Below are positions 7,760-15,334 of a stretch of 40,421 nt of DNA, piece after piece. Numbering within the stretch: position 1 is the first letter of the stretch; each line of letters starts with the position of its first letter. Source of the DNA: Latescibacteria bacterium UBA6620 (GTDB lineage Bacteria > Latescibacterota > UBA2968); assembly GCA_002433075.1 (NCBI GenBank), contig DJHM01000026.1:1-40421 (forward strand), read 5' to 3'. The notes beneath the pieces are model-generated. The model was not told the origin of the DNA. It made no database searches and saw only the letters and a program-made list of their open reading frames with translations. A program made the translations under genes and the position numbers.

Positions 7760-7785
7760 TTTAGGTCCACCCGTTCAAAAGTCAA
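7758..7785 (-). promoter_or_regulatory. Sigma-70-type promoter of tonB
   Basis: On the minus strand TTGACT (7785-7780), a 16-bp spacer and TAAATT (7763-7758) make a plausible promoter. It lies in the 140-base gap between the divergent tonB and DUF971 genes. Confidence 0.5.
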
Positions 7786-7795
7786 GGTGACGAAA

Positions 7796-8122
7796 GTGAA
7801 TGCCGCAGTTCCCGTTAAAATCCACTTCTCCGTCGACGATGCTACGATGCACATTCACTGGCAGGACGAATGTGAGTCCGTGTTGCCGTTAGAACGGGTC
7901 AGGCGCCTGTGCCCGTGTGCGGTATGCGAGGGCCGCCGCTCGGAAGACGATGGTCTGCAGATGATCACGGCGGACCAGATGGCGTCGACAGCCGTTGTGG
8001 AACGTGTGCAGAAGGTAGGACGGTACGCCGTTCGAATTGTGTGGGAAGATGGCCACGATTCCGGCATCTACACGTATGCCTACCTTAGACAACTGGATGA
8101 CGACCGACCGTTCGAAGAGTGA
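7796..8122 (+). CDS. DUF971 domain protein
   Basis: The 108-residue product matches the DUF971 / gamma-butyrobetaine hydroxylase N-terminal-like family: the motif LRxxCPCAxC is present as VRRLCPCAVC, and the C-terminal hallmark GRYAVRIVWEDGHDSGIYTY is complete. The paired cysteines may bind metal; the family is often linked with Mrp/ApbC-type iron-sulphur factors, but its function is unproven. GTG 7796 was chosen for an AAGGTG six bases upstream; GTG 7787 is an alternative. The open frame continues far upstream only as an antisense shadow of tonB. Its end overlaps the aminotransferase fragment by 26 bases. Confidence 0.85.
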   Translation: MNAAVPVKIHFSVDDATMHIHWQDECESVLPLERVRRLCPCAVCEGRRSEDDGLQMITADQMASTAVVERVQKVGRYAVRIVWEDGHDSGIYTYAYLRQLDDDRPFEE

Positions 8123-8672
8123 CATCCCGGCTGCCGCACCTCTCCGCGGATACCAACGGCTTCAGACAGAAATTGATGCTGCGATCGCTGAGGTAGTGGA
8201 CAGTGGATGGTACGTGCTAGGCGAGGCCTGTACCCGGTTCGAGGCTTCGTTCTCCTCCTATCTCGGCGTCGAGGGGGCAGTGGGCACCGCGAGCGGAACG
8301 GATGCTCTGGAGGTGGCTTTGCGGGCGCTGGGTGTGGGCCCGGGAGACGAAGTGCTGGTCCCCGGTTTGACGGCTTCGGCCACGGCAACGGCCGTCGTGC
8401 GCGCAGGCGCGCGTCCCGTGATCGTCGACGTCGATCCCGTTTCCTTCACGATCGACCCCGAACACGCAGCAGCGGCGGTTTCGGGGATCACGAAAGTGAT
8501 GATTCCCGTTCACCTCTACGGCCATCCTGCACGCCTTCCCGAACTGACACCCATCGCAGATCGTGCCGGGCTTGTCGTCGTCGAAGATTGTGCACAATCC
8601 CACGGGGCCACGAGCAGCTCGAGAAAGTGTCGAGGGAGGCTCCCTCTCTTCGGGTTATCCAGCACAGGCTGA
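8097..8672 (+). pseudogene. DegT/DnrJ/EryC1 aminotransferase, N-terminal fragment
   Basis: From ATG 8097 the product follows the PLP-dependent sugar aminotransferase family: YxxLxxEIDAAI near the start, SGWYVLGEACTRFEASFSSYL, GTASGTDALEVALRALG (cofactor phosphate loop), GDEVLVPGLTASATATAVV, and VVVEDCAQSHGA (the PLP-ring Asp). Homology stops abruptly at about base 8608, before the Schiff-base lysine, and the frame then runs into an out-of-frame glycosyltransferase and stops at 8672. About 230 C-terminal residues are missing, so it cannot be active. Such enzymes make amino sugars for surface glycans, which fits the adjoining glycosyltransferase. Confidence 0.85.
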
Positions 8673-9205
8673 ATCGCGGGTATGGCGCTGCACTGTCCAC
8701 CGGTTTCGGTGCGGCGTCAAAGGAATGGGTTTTTTACACGGATGGTGACGGACAGTACGACGTGGGAGACCTTGCGCTCCTGGCTGTCGAGGCGGAGGAG
8801 GCTGTCGATGTGGTGAACGGATACAAGCGAGGGCGGTCCGGTCCGTGGTACCGTACGGTCGTCGGCCTAGTCTATCGCAGGTTCTTCGATCTGCTTTTTC
8901 GGTTTCCCGTGCAGGATGTAACCTGCGACTTTAGATTGATCCGAAGATCCTCGATGGAGGGGTTTTCCTTCCTCTCCACGAGCGGAGCCATCTGTGTCGA
9001 ACTCGTGACTCGCTTGCGCCTAGCCGGTACCGCGTTCCGGGAAGTCGTGGTCACGCACCGCCCACGTGCTTTCGGGCGGTCACAGTTCTTTCGGCCGGGT
9101 CGCATCTCGAAGTCGCTTCTCCAGCTGTTGTGGATATGGTGGCGCATCATCGTGCGCCGGGAGGGAGTCCATCATGACGGTCGCAGCAACCGTACCGCCT
9201 CTTGA
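8609..9205 (+). pseudogene. Family 2 glycosyltransferase, C-terminal fragment
   Basis: The frame from CAC 8609 codes for a GT2 protein of the dolichol-phosphate-mannose-synthase type lacking its beginning: LRVIQHRLNRGYGAALSTGF, EWVFYTDGDGQYD (the DXD metal site), a VTCDFRLIRRS segment, and a C terminus with a Trp-rich hydrophobic stretch (LLQLLWIWWRIIV). About 60 N-terminal residues with the nucleotide-binding start are missing. It is fused out of frame to the aminotransferase remnant, so about 0.9 kb seems deleted across the two genes. The end overlaps the aldo/keto reductase start by 32 bases, which is probably original. Confidence 0.8.
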
Positions 9206-10079
9206 AGGTACCGAGTCGATCCCTCAACGCGTTTTGGGAAAGACGGGGGAGCGTGTGCCTATACTGGGCCTGGGTACTGCCCCCGGAGGGATGGGATTGA
9301 CCGATATCGAAGCCGTGGACGTGATCCACGCAGCGATCGACGAAGGCATTACCTATCTGGATACGGCACCGGGGTACGCACGTGCGCAGATCCAGCTGGG
9401 CGAGGTCCTGCCGAATCGTCGCGAGGAAGTGTTCCTTGTCACGAAGACCCTGGCCAACACGGCCGTGGAAGTTCAATCGATTCTGGAACAGAGTCTGCGG
9501 GACCTGAAGACGGATGCCGTCGACCTGACGTTCGTGCATTCGGTCGGTAGCCTCGATCCCGAACAAATCCTTGCGGCGGACGGGGCGCTGGCGGGATTGC
9601 GGGAAGCCCAGCGACGAGGTCTGACGCGATACGTCGGATTTACGGCCCACCATCGGACTTCGCACGCCGTCCGCATTCTGAATGAGGCGGATCCCGATGT
9701 CGTGATGTTTGCTGTGAACTACGTGGATCGTCATACCTATGATTTTCAGGGCAAGCCCCTGGCCCTGGCTCGCGCGAAGGGGCTTGGGGTCGCGGCGATG
9801 AAAGTGTTCGGAGGAGCGCCCGGTATGAAATACGACAAACCGACGCGATCTCTCCTGGCCCGGTCGGACCCCGACGCGAAGAGGGCACTCGACTACGCGC
9901 TGGCCCTGCCTGGTGTGACCACTGCGGTCGTGGGGATGTTCAGTACGTCGGAAGTGGCCGAGAACGCCGGGTACGCCCGCGCCCATACGCCGCTTACTTC
10001 GTCGGATGTGGAGCAGCTGGAGGCGGCCGGTCGGACCCTTGCAGCCGAGTGGAAGGACCATTACGGAGAGGCGGTCTGA
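9174..10079 (+). CDS. Aldo/keto reductase
   Basis: The 301-residue (beta/alpha)8 oxidoreductase shows the catalytic tetrad: Asp and Tyr in YLDTAPGYARAQ, Lys in FLVTKT and His in LTFVHS. The N terminus has the usual RVLGKTGERVPILGLGT. A C-terminal PGVTTAVVGMFS segment matches the NADPH-binding motif of AKRs. It starts at ATG 9174 behind GGAGGG. It heads an operon with an ABC ATPase and an IolC-type kinase, so the substrate may be a polyol or its keto derivative, which is inference. Subfamily is not assigned. Confidence 0.88.
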   Translation: MTVAATVPPLEGTESIPQRVLGKTGERVPILGLGTAPGGMGLTDIEAVDVIHAAIDEGITYLDTAPGYARAQIQLGEVLPNRREEVFLVTKTLANTAVEVQSILEQSLRDLKTDAVDLTFVHSVGSLDPEQILAADGALAGLREAQRRGLTRYVGFTAHHRTSHAVRILNEADPDVVMFAVNYVDRHTYDFQGKPLALARAKGLGVAAMKVFGGAPGMKYDKPTRSLLARSDPDAKRALDYALALPGVTTAVVGMFSTSEVAENAGYARAHTPLTSSDVEQLEAAGRTLAAEWKDHYGEAV

Positions 10080-10084
10080 GCGAC

Positions 10085-10852
10085 GTGGCGACAATCGAAC
10101 TGGATCGTGTGAGCAAAGTGTTCGAGGGAGACCGTCGCCGCGTGCAGGCCGTGGAAGAAGCCACGCTTCTTATCGAGCAGGGGGAGTTCGTGAGTCTCCT
10201 CGGACCCTCAGGGTGCGGCAAGACGACACTGATGCGAATGGTCGCTGATCTGGAAGAGCCGACGGAGGGGTCGGTTCGTGTCAATGGGTTGTCGCCGCAG
10301 GAGGCGCGTCACCGTCGCCAGACCGGTATGGTCTTCCAGAAGCCCGCCCTGTTGGAGTGGCGAACCGTGTATCAGAATGTGGTCCTCCCGGGGGAAGTTT
10401 TCGGGGATGCCGACGTGCGCAACAGAGCGGGGGATATGATCGGCAAAGTAGGATTGGGGGGGTTCGAGGATGCCTTCCCGCGTGAGCTTTCGGGGGGAAT
10501 GCAATCGAGAGTGGCGATTGCCCGGGCGTTGACCCATCGCCCCTCGGTCCTGTTGATGGACGAACCCTTCAGCGCTCTCGACGAGATCACGCGCGAGCGT
10601 CTCCAGTTGGAACTGCTGGAGGTCTGGTCTGAAACGAACGCCGCGGTTCTGTTCGTGACGCACAGCATCTCCGAAGCGCTCCTGCTGTCCGATCGAGTGG
10701 TTGTGATGTCTCCCAGGCCGGGGCGTATCGTCGAAGACGTGCGCGTTGCCTTCGATCGGCCACGTAGTCCGTCGCTCCGGAGCGATCCCGGTTTCGTTTC
10801 ACTCGAGGCCCACCTGCGGGAGGAGCTGAATCGTGGCGGAGGAGCGGTCTGA
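10085..10852 (+). CDS. ABC transporter ATPase, NitT/TauT (SsuB-like) type
   Basis: All nucleotide-binding motifs are present: Walker A GPSGCGKTT, Q-loop VFQKPALLEW, signature LSGGMQSRVAIARAL, Walker B VLLMDEPFSALD and switch His in VTHSISEALLLSDRV. The VFQKP..L.W and HSISEA patterns are typical of the SsuB/TauB/ThiZ family. GTG 10085 was chosen; a CTG overlapping the previous stop (10076) is an alternative. It ends with a TGATG overlap into iolC. Its likely partners, a permease and a THI5-like binding lipoprotein, lie on the opposite strand at 11874-13648, so the transporter is split across convergent operons. Confidence 0.92.
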   Translation: MATIELDRVSKVFEGDRRRVQAVEEATLLIEQGEFVSLLGPSGCGKTTLMRMVADLEEPTEGSVRVNGLSPQEARHRRQTGMVFQKPALLEWRTVYQNVVLPGEVFGDADVRNRAGDMIGKVGLGGFEDAFPRELSGGMQSRVAIARALTHRPSVLLMDEPFSALDEITRERLQLELLEVWSETNAAVLFVTHSISEALLLSDRVVVMSPRPGRIVEDVRVAFDRPRSPSLRSDPGFVSLEAHLREELNRGGGAV

Positions 10853-11871
10853 TGGCCGAAGGATATGATGCGTTTCATATGGGGCGGTGTTCGATCGATC
10901 TCTACAGCGATGACATCGGCGCCGATTTCGCGGACATCACCCGGTTCTCGGCCTATGTGGGGGGCTCGCCCACCAACATCAGCGTCGGGGCGCGAAGGTT
11001 GGGGCTGAAGACGGCGCTTCTGACGGCCGTTGGCGACGATCCCGTCGGTTCGTTCATCCTTTCATTCCTTCGGAGGGAGGGTGTAGAGACCGCGCATATT
11101 CCTGCCAAGGAGGGCCGCCGGACTCCCGCGGTGCTTCTTGGAATCCAACCTCCGGATCGGTTTCCACTCGTTTACTATCGAGAAAATTGTGCCGACGGGG
11201 ACCTAAGCATCGAAGACGTTCCTATCGACGAAGTCTCCACGTCACGCGTGTTTCAATTCGCAGGGACGAACCTGAGCTTGGAACCGAGCCGCAGTGCGAC
11301 GGTGTTCGCCGCGGAGGTAGCGCGTCGAGCGGGGCGTACCGTCGTGTTCGATCTCGATTTGAGGGCGGATCAGTGGCGAGACATCCGTTTCTTCGGGGCC
11401 GCAGCGAGGGATACGATGCGGGTCGTCGATGTGGTCCTGGGTAATGCCGACGAGCTGAAGGGGGCCGTGGCAGAACGGGCCACAGATGCGTCGGTCACCC
11501 ATTCGCAGGTTTCCGACGCGCACGTGGAGGGAGATTCGTCCGCCGCAGTCGAGACGATTCTGGGATTGGGTCCCAGCGTAGTGTTAGAGAAAGTGGGTGA
11601 CCGAGGCGCCAGGGTTCACGAGCGGGTAGTGGGAGAGATCCGTGTGACCGAAGCCCCCGGCTTTCCAGTCGACGTGGTCAATGTGCTGGGCGCCGGGGAC
11701 GCTTTTGGCGCGGGTCTGATCTATGGACACGTGCAGGGCTGGTCCTGGCAGAAGGCAGCCCGGTTGGGGAACGCGTGTGGGGCGATCGTGGTCACCCGCC
11801 ACGGGTGCGCCAACTTCATGCCGACACTACAGGAAGCGATGGACCTCGCTGATCGCCACGGCGGCCTCTGA
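10852..11871 (+). CDS. iolC: 5-dehydro-2-deoxygluconokinase-like PfkB kinase
   Basis: The 339-residue ribokinase-fold protein follows IolC closely: GRCSIDLYSDDIG, FSAYVGGSPTNISVGARRLGL (PfkB signature 1), LGIQPPDRFPLVYYRENCAD, and the catalytic NVLGAGDAFGAGLI (anion hole and base Asp). IolC phosphorylates 5-dehydro-2-deoxygluconate in myo-inositol degradation. No other iol gene is recognised beside it except the aldo/keto reductase, so an alternative keto-sugar substrate is possible. ATG overlaps the upstream stop. It ends two bases from the convergent binding-protein gene, with no terminator visible. Confidence 0.85.
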   Translation: MAEGYDAFHMGRCSIDLYSDDIGADFADITRFSAYVGGSPTNISVGARRLGLKTALLTAVGDDPVGSFILSFLRREGVETAHIPAKEGRRTPAVLLGIQPPDRFPLVYYRENCADGDLSIEDVPIDEVSTSRVFQFAGTNLSLEPSRSATVFAAEVARRAGRTVVFDLDLRADQWRDIRFFGAAARDTMRVVDVVLGNADELKGAVAERATDASVTHSQVSDAHVEGDSSAAVETILGLGPSVVLEKVGDRGARVHERVVGEIRVTEAPGFPVDVVNVLGAGDAFGAGLIYGHVQGWSWQKAARLGNACGAIVVTRHGCANFMPTLQEAMDLADRHGGL

Positions 11872-11873
11872 GC

Positions 11874-12851
11874 CTATGGCTTGAGCTGAAACCGGGTCGT
11901 GAAGAGCGCGTCGATGTCGGGAGCGTTTTCGATCATCTGGAGGTCGAGCAGCACCTTGCTCGTCGTCGTCCAGCGATCGGCTGACTGGGCCCCGATGCCA
12001 GAGGCCCGCACGTCCGGGCTATCCAGGATCGGTAGGAGCTTCTGGAAGTTCGCACGGTTGAATTTCACATCGCTTTCTGGTCGCGCGGCCACGTAGGCCC
12101 TCACGGCAAGGTCCGGATTCTCCACCGCTTTCTGCCAGCCTCTCAGACTCGCCCGAATGAACCTTCTGACAAGATCCTCGTTGCTCTGTACGAACGACTC
12201 GTTCCCGATGATGTTCGTGCTATAGAGATCGATCCCGTGATCCGCGAGAAGAATCCGGTTCACCTCTTCTCCTCGCAGCTCGACCGTAACCGGCTGATCC
12301 TCAGTATACCCCAACATCGCGTCTACCTGGCCCGCAAGGAGAGGGGCAGGGCTGGATTCGGTCATTCCCATCATCTGGATGTTGTCTTCCGAGATCCCGA
12401 GGTGCCTCAGTAACGCCTGGAATTCTCGGTGCTTGGTGCCACCGATGTTGACACCGACGCGTTTGCCGACCAGATCCCTGGGCTGTTTAATGCCTGAAGC
12501 GGCGAGGGAATAGACGACGACGGGCGAGTGCTGATTGATGACGGCCAGGGAGACGACGGGGATTCCCTTCGAACGGGCCATCACGGTGGCCGACCCGCTC
12601 GACACACCGAGGACGTAGGTGCCGTTGCCCACGAGTTGAGCCGTGGTGGGCGCCCCGCTACCATCGAGAATTTCTACGGAAAGGTCTTCCGATCGGTAGT
12701 ACCCCTCGCTGATGGCCACGAAGAATCCCGCGTGCTCCATCTGAGCTTTCCAATCGAGGAGCAGTTCGATTTTCGTTCGGTCTGGATCACCGTTCGACGA
12801 ACACCCGCTGAGGACGAGGGCGAGGAAGAGCAGCAAGAATCGCTTTGTCAC
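11874..12851 (-). CDS. ABC transporter substrate-binding lipoprotein, NMT1/THI5-like
   Basis: I chose GTG 12851 (GAGG eight bases upstream) because it yields a clean lipoprotein signal ending in LVLSGC. The mature protein starts IELLLDWKAQMEHAGFFVAISEGYY, the canonical opening of THI5/NMT1-like binding proteins, and continues with LVGKRVGVNIGGTKHREFQALL and a lobe-2 region. This family captures thiamine pyrimidine precursors, riboflavin, sulfonates or nitrate, so the ligand is undetermined. It is the last gene of an operon after the lectin-like and permease genes. No TPP riboswitch was recognised. Confidence 0.88.
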   Translation of the reverse strand: MTKRFLLLFLALVLSGCSSNGDPDRTKIELLLDWKAQMEHAGFFVAISEGYYRSEDLSVEILDGSGAPTTAQLVGNGTYVLGVSSGSATVMARSKGIPVVSLAVINQHSPVVVYSLAASGIKQPRDLVGKRVGVNIGGTKHREFQALLRHLGISEDNIQMMGMTESSPAPLLAGQVDAMLGYTEDQPVTVELRGEEVNRILLADHGIDLYSTNIIGNESFVQSNEDLVRRFIRASLRGWQKAVENPDLAVRAYVAARPESDVKFNRANFQKLLPILDSPDVRASGIGAQSADRWTTTSKVLLDLQMIENAPDIDALFTTRFQLKP

Positions 12852-12856
12852 GTGAT

Positions 12857-13648
12857 TTACCTCGAGAGGTTTTCCAGTGTGCCGCCCCATCGACGGAGCG
12901 CGCGCTTTTCAACAGCGTCGACGATCAGGAACAAGCTGGTGCCCATCGCTCCAAGGACGATGAGAGCGGCGAACATCAAGTCGGTCGCGAGCTCGGCGTT
13001 CGCAAGCCTGACCAGGTGACCGAGTCCAGCGCTGGCACCGACGAACTCACCGACCACGGCCCCGATGACGCTGAGTGTGATGCACATTTTGAGAGCCGCG
13101 AAGAGGTAGGGGACTGCGTTGGGTAGGCGGACCTTGGCGAAGATCTGTCGGGGGCTCGCCGACAGAGACTTCATGAGATCCAGAATCGTCGGGTCTACCG
13201 AGAGCAAGCCTCGGGTCGTGTTGACGACGACGGGGAAAAAGGAGATCAGGGCTGCGATGACGACTTTCGGGAGCAGGCCGAACCCGAACCATACGACGAA
13301 GACCGGGGCCAGCGCCTCCTTGGGGAAAGTCTGTGAAGAGATCACGAGAGGGTATAGCATCCGTTCGAGGACGTGAGACCGGGCCATCAGGAGGGCGAAG
13401 GTCGTGCCTGCCGATGCTCCGAGAAGGAATCCGAGCAGCGCTTCCTGCAGAGTTACGGCGGCGTGACCGAGCAACATTGGCAAAGAGGTGTAAAGACGGA
13501 CCAGCACTCGACTCGGTGCGGGAAGAATGTAGTCCGCCGTACCCGTTTGCCGGACGAAGACCTCCCAGAAAAGGAGGGTAATAAGGATAAAGAGTGCTGA
13601 GAATCCGTAGCTGTAGAGGAAGGACCGGACTGCGCTGGGGATGTTCAA
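12857..13648 (-). CDS. ABC transporter permease, SsuC/ThiX type
   Basis: The 263-residue inner-membrane protein has about six hydrophobic helices (for example LFILITLLFWEVFV, ALLGFLLGASAGTTFALLM, VVIAALISFFPVVV) and the coupling-loop region LPNAVPYLFAALK of binding-protein-dependent permeases. The start is TTG 13648 in a TTGA overlap with the upstream lectin-like gene. Five bases separate its TAA from the binding-protein start. With that protein and the ATPase at 10085 it would complete a small-molecule importer. Confidence 0.9.
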   Translation of the reverse strand: MNIPSAVRSFLYSYGFSALFILITLLFWEVFVRQTGTADYILPAPSRVLVRLYTSLPMLLGHAAVTLQEALLGFLLGASAGTTFALLMARSHVLERMLYPLVISSQTFPKEALAPVFVVWFGFGLLPKVVIAALISFFPVVVNTTRGLLSVDPTILDLMKSLSASPRQIFAKVRLPNAVPYLFAALKMCITLSVIGAVVGEFVGASAGLGHLVRLANAELATDLMFAALIVLGAMGTSLFLIVDAVEKRALRRWGGTLENLSR

Positions 13649-14019
13649 AGGTCGAAGAGGATAATCTGTGCGTGGACCGAGCCGGCCTGGTTATGCCGCT
13701 CAGGGACTTCGTTCATTGCCATCCAGAGAGGGCCGGAGTAGGTCGAGTAGTAGTCGAAGTAGTTGCCAGCGCTCATAATGGGGGAGTCGTCGATTCGAAG
13801 AAGGAGCGCACCCACGTTCGTGCCCGGACTGAGATACTCCTCCGTGGCGGGGCGCCCCTCGATTCCGTCCGGTCCGCACCACACAATGGTCGCGGGACGC
13901 ATTTCGGGCGACCACAATCCCTCGGCGGATACGACGATGCGCTGGTCTTTCTTGACCTGCAGATACATCTCCTGCCAGGTCGCGTTCGGTCGGACGATTT
14001 TCGTGATCGTAAGGGCCAT
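13645..14019 (-). CDS. LecA (PA-IL)-like lectin-fold protein
   Basis: ATG 14019 follows GGAG at good spacing and gives 124 residues, about the length of Pseudomonas LecA (121). Shared features include a Trp-containing VVSAEGLWSP segment, CGPDG, VGALLLRI, and the calcium/galactose loop NEVPERHNQAGS aligned with LecA NDVP....NNSGS. The Asp ligand is replaced by Glu and the second Asn by Gln, so sugar binding may be altered. No signal peptide is present, as in LecA. It is the first gene of an ABC-importer operon and is coupled to the permease by TTGA. Family assignment is from remembered motifs and fairly likely. Confidence 0.65.
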   Translation of the reverse strand: MALTITKIVRPNATWQEMYLQVKKDQRIVVSAEGLWSPEMRPATIVWCGPDGIEGRPATEEYLSPGTNVGALLLRIDDSPIMSAGNYFDYYSTYSGPLWMAMNEVPERHNQAGSVHAQIILFDL

Positions 14020-14033
14020 TTTATTGTCTCCGC

Positions 14034-14048
14034 GGCCTATGATAGGCC
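14034..14048. promoter_or_regulatory. Palindromic operator GGCCTA-TGA-TAGGCC
   Basis: Perfect 6-bp arms with a 3-bp centre overlap the -10 hexamer of the minus-strand promoter. A repressor bound here would block the lectin/ABC operon. Confidence 0.45.
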
Positions 14049-14067
14049 GGTGAAACGTGGGTGTCAA
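14039..14067 (-). promoter_or_regulatory. Sigma-70 promoter of the lectin/ABC operon
   Basis: On the minus strand TTGACA (14067-14062), a 17-bp spacer and TATCAT (14044-14039) are close to consensus. The expected start point leaves a leader of about 15 nt before ATG 14019. Confidence 0.7.
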
Positions 14068-14082
14068 GGCGCATCAAAAAGA

Positions 14083-14111
14083 TTGACGCCCCATTGTCCA
14101 CGACGTAGATT
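14083..14111 (+). promoter_or_regulatory. Sigma-70 promoter of the bactofilin gene
   Basis: TTGACG (14083-14088), a 17-bp spacer and TAGATT (14106-14111). It is divergent from the lectin/ABC promoter, the two -35 boxes being 15 bp apart. A nearby TATATC offers an alternative -10. Confidence 0.55.
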
Positions 14112-14165
14112 TATATCTTTTGTCTACAGGCGTTTACGACTCCCCTCGAGGCCCGGAAGGTACCA

Positions 14166-14600
14166 ATGGATACGGATTCCAGGTTCAGAAAGCTCAAGAT
14201 GGGCCTCAAGGGTAAGGGTATCAACACGGTCATCGGAAGAGGATCTGTGTCCGAAGGTCGTTTCAGAGTCGAGAGGGGTGTGCGCGTCGACGGGGTTCTG
14301 AAGGGCGAACTCGTGTCGTCGGGCACGTTGATCGTGGGTGAATCCGGTGTGATTGAGGCCGATGTCAAAGTCCACGATGCCCTGATCAGCGGCAGAATCG
14401 TTGGCACCCTGGAGGCGGACGAAAAGGTGCACCTACAGGCCAACGCAGCCTTCGCCGGGAAGATCAAGACACGCATGCTGATTGTTGAGGAAGGTGCGAT
14501 CTTCAAGGCCGAATGCGATGCGGGCGGCGAGTTGCAGATCAAGGAGCCTGACGAAGCGGGCGAGGGAACGCCCGAGCTTGCAGACCAGAAGTCGGGCTGA
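14166..14600 (+). CDS. Bactofilin family cytoskeletal protein
   Basis: The 144-residue protein has the bactofilin right-handed beta-helix with short hydrophobic/Gly repeats: INTVIGRGSVSEGRFRVERG, VRVDGVLKGELVSSGTLIVG, VIEADVKVHDALISGRIVG, and RMLIVEEGAIFKAECDAGG. Termini are short, charged and disordered. Bactofilins polymerise without nucleotide and scaffold cell-shape, stalk or polarity enzymes. No adjacent M23 peptidase is present. Instead three small single-pass coiled-coil genes follow, candidate partners. Confidence 0.9.
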   Translation: MDTDSRFRKLKMGLKGKGINTVIGRGSVSEGRFRVERGVRVDGVLKGELVSSGTLIVGESGVIEADVKVHDALISGRIVGTLEADEKVHLQANAAFAGKIKTRMLIVEEGAIFKAECDAGGELQIKEPDEAGEGTPELADQKSG

Positions 14601-14601
14601 C

Positions 14602-14640
14602 AGTCCCGGTGGCGCATATGCGTCATCCTCTCTCGGGACT
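14602..14640. repeat. Hairpin after the bactofilin gene
   Basis: AGTCCCG (14602-14608) and CGGGACT (14634-14640) pair around a smaller perfect palindrome CGCATATGCG (14613-14622). There is no T-run, so at most it is a weak terminator or an mRNA 3' stabiliser. Confidence 0.4.
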
Positions 14641-14793
14641 CCGCTCATCCATATCCCATAAAATATTGAAAATACATCGGTTAATCGTTGCGTGTCAGCG
14701 TAGCGTCCTGGTACGGGATGTGCTCGGTTGTGGGGTAGCTACGATACCCGCATCGCCCGAAGTTCCTGTCCCTAACCTTGGAGAGCGCATCCT

Positions 14794-15082
14794 ATGATGG
14801 TTTGGGTGCTTGTGACCGCCGTTCTGATTGCCAAGTAGGCGTCGACGGTACACACGGTCAAGCTTCAACAGAAGCTGGCTGAAGCGACCAAACTGGCCCA
14901 ACGTAACCAGGAACGTTACAAACGGCTCCAGCAGGAACGCCAGGCAGTAGAGGCCGAGGATGCCCAGACTGTGAACGAGAAACGCGTGATTGGATGAGCA
15001 CTTGGATGGATTACAGGAAGAACTGAAGGAGCAGGAGCACAAGAACAGTGAATTGGCGGAACGCATTGAAAAAGTAAAATAG
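14794..15082 (+). pseudogene. Small membrane coiled-coil protein, disrupted (copy 1)
   Basis: ATG 14794 follows GGAGAG. The frame encodes a hydrophobic start (MVWVLVTAVLIAK), an in-frame TAG at 14836-14838, then a coiled coil (VKLQQKLAEATKLAQRNQ, RYKRLQQERQAVEAED), and a TGA at 14995. The coil resumes one frame over (LDGLQEELKEQEHKNSE, ending AERIEKVK) to TAG 15082. Dropping one G at 14992-14993 joins the parts as RVI-DEHLDGL. The hydrophobic start plus KxxxYxxRxQxERxAxE coil pattern matches the gene at 15709, so they are paralogues. Two lesions make this a probable pseudogene. It is followed by a good terminator. Confidence 0.65.
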
Positions 15083-15109
15083 TCACAAAATGTGAGTCAC
15101 CTGTGGAGC

Positions 15110-15137
15110 GGGCGTCCCTTTCGGGACGGCCTTTTTT
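15110..15137 (+). terminator. Rho-independent terminator
   Basis: CGTCCC-TTTC-GGGACG stem (15113-15118 with 15123-15128, extended by two G-C pairs beyond one mismatch) runs straight into TTTTTT at 15132-15137. It ends the bactofilin/coil-1 transcription unit. Confidence 0.8.
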
Positions 15138-15146
15138 GTACGCAGT

Positions 15147-15175
15147 CCAGAGGATAACGAAACGTTATCCTCTGG
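15147..15175. repeat. Perfect 13-bp stem hairpin with AAA loop
   Basis: CCAGAGGATAACG (15147-15159) and its exact complement (15163-15175) flank AAA. It lies ten bases after a terminator and has no T-run on either strand. An AT-rich patch follows (15192-15229) with AAGTATT/AATACTT arms. The pair may be an operator or RNA element for the next gene; the role is unknown. Confidence 0.6.
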
Positions 15176-15334
15176 CAGAGAAAGGCTCCTGCAAAGTATT
15201 ATATAAATCATTTAAAAACAAATACTTGGTTGATGTAAAGAGCGGCGCGACCCTTGCAGTCGATAAGGGTAACTCGCGCAGTGGACTCCCCTCCACGGCG
15301 AGTCGACTCGCACCGGCTACCACCCCGAAGCGCC

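Noticed and set aside
6950..7795. Long + strand open frame continuous with the DUF971 gene
   Set aside because: It lies antisense to a convincing TonB gene and has no protein-like features before 7796; only the last 108 codons match a family.
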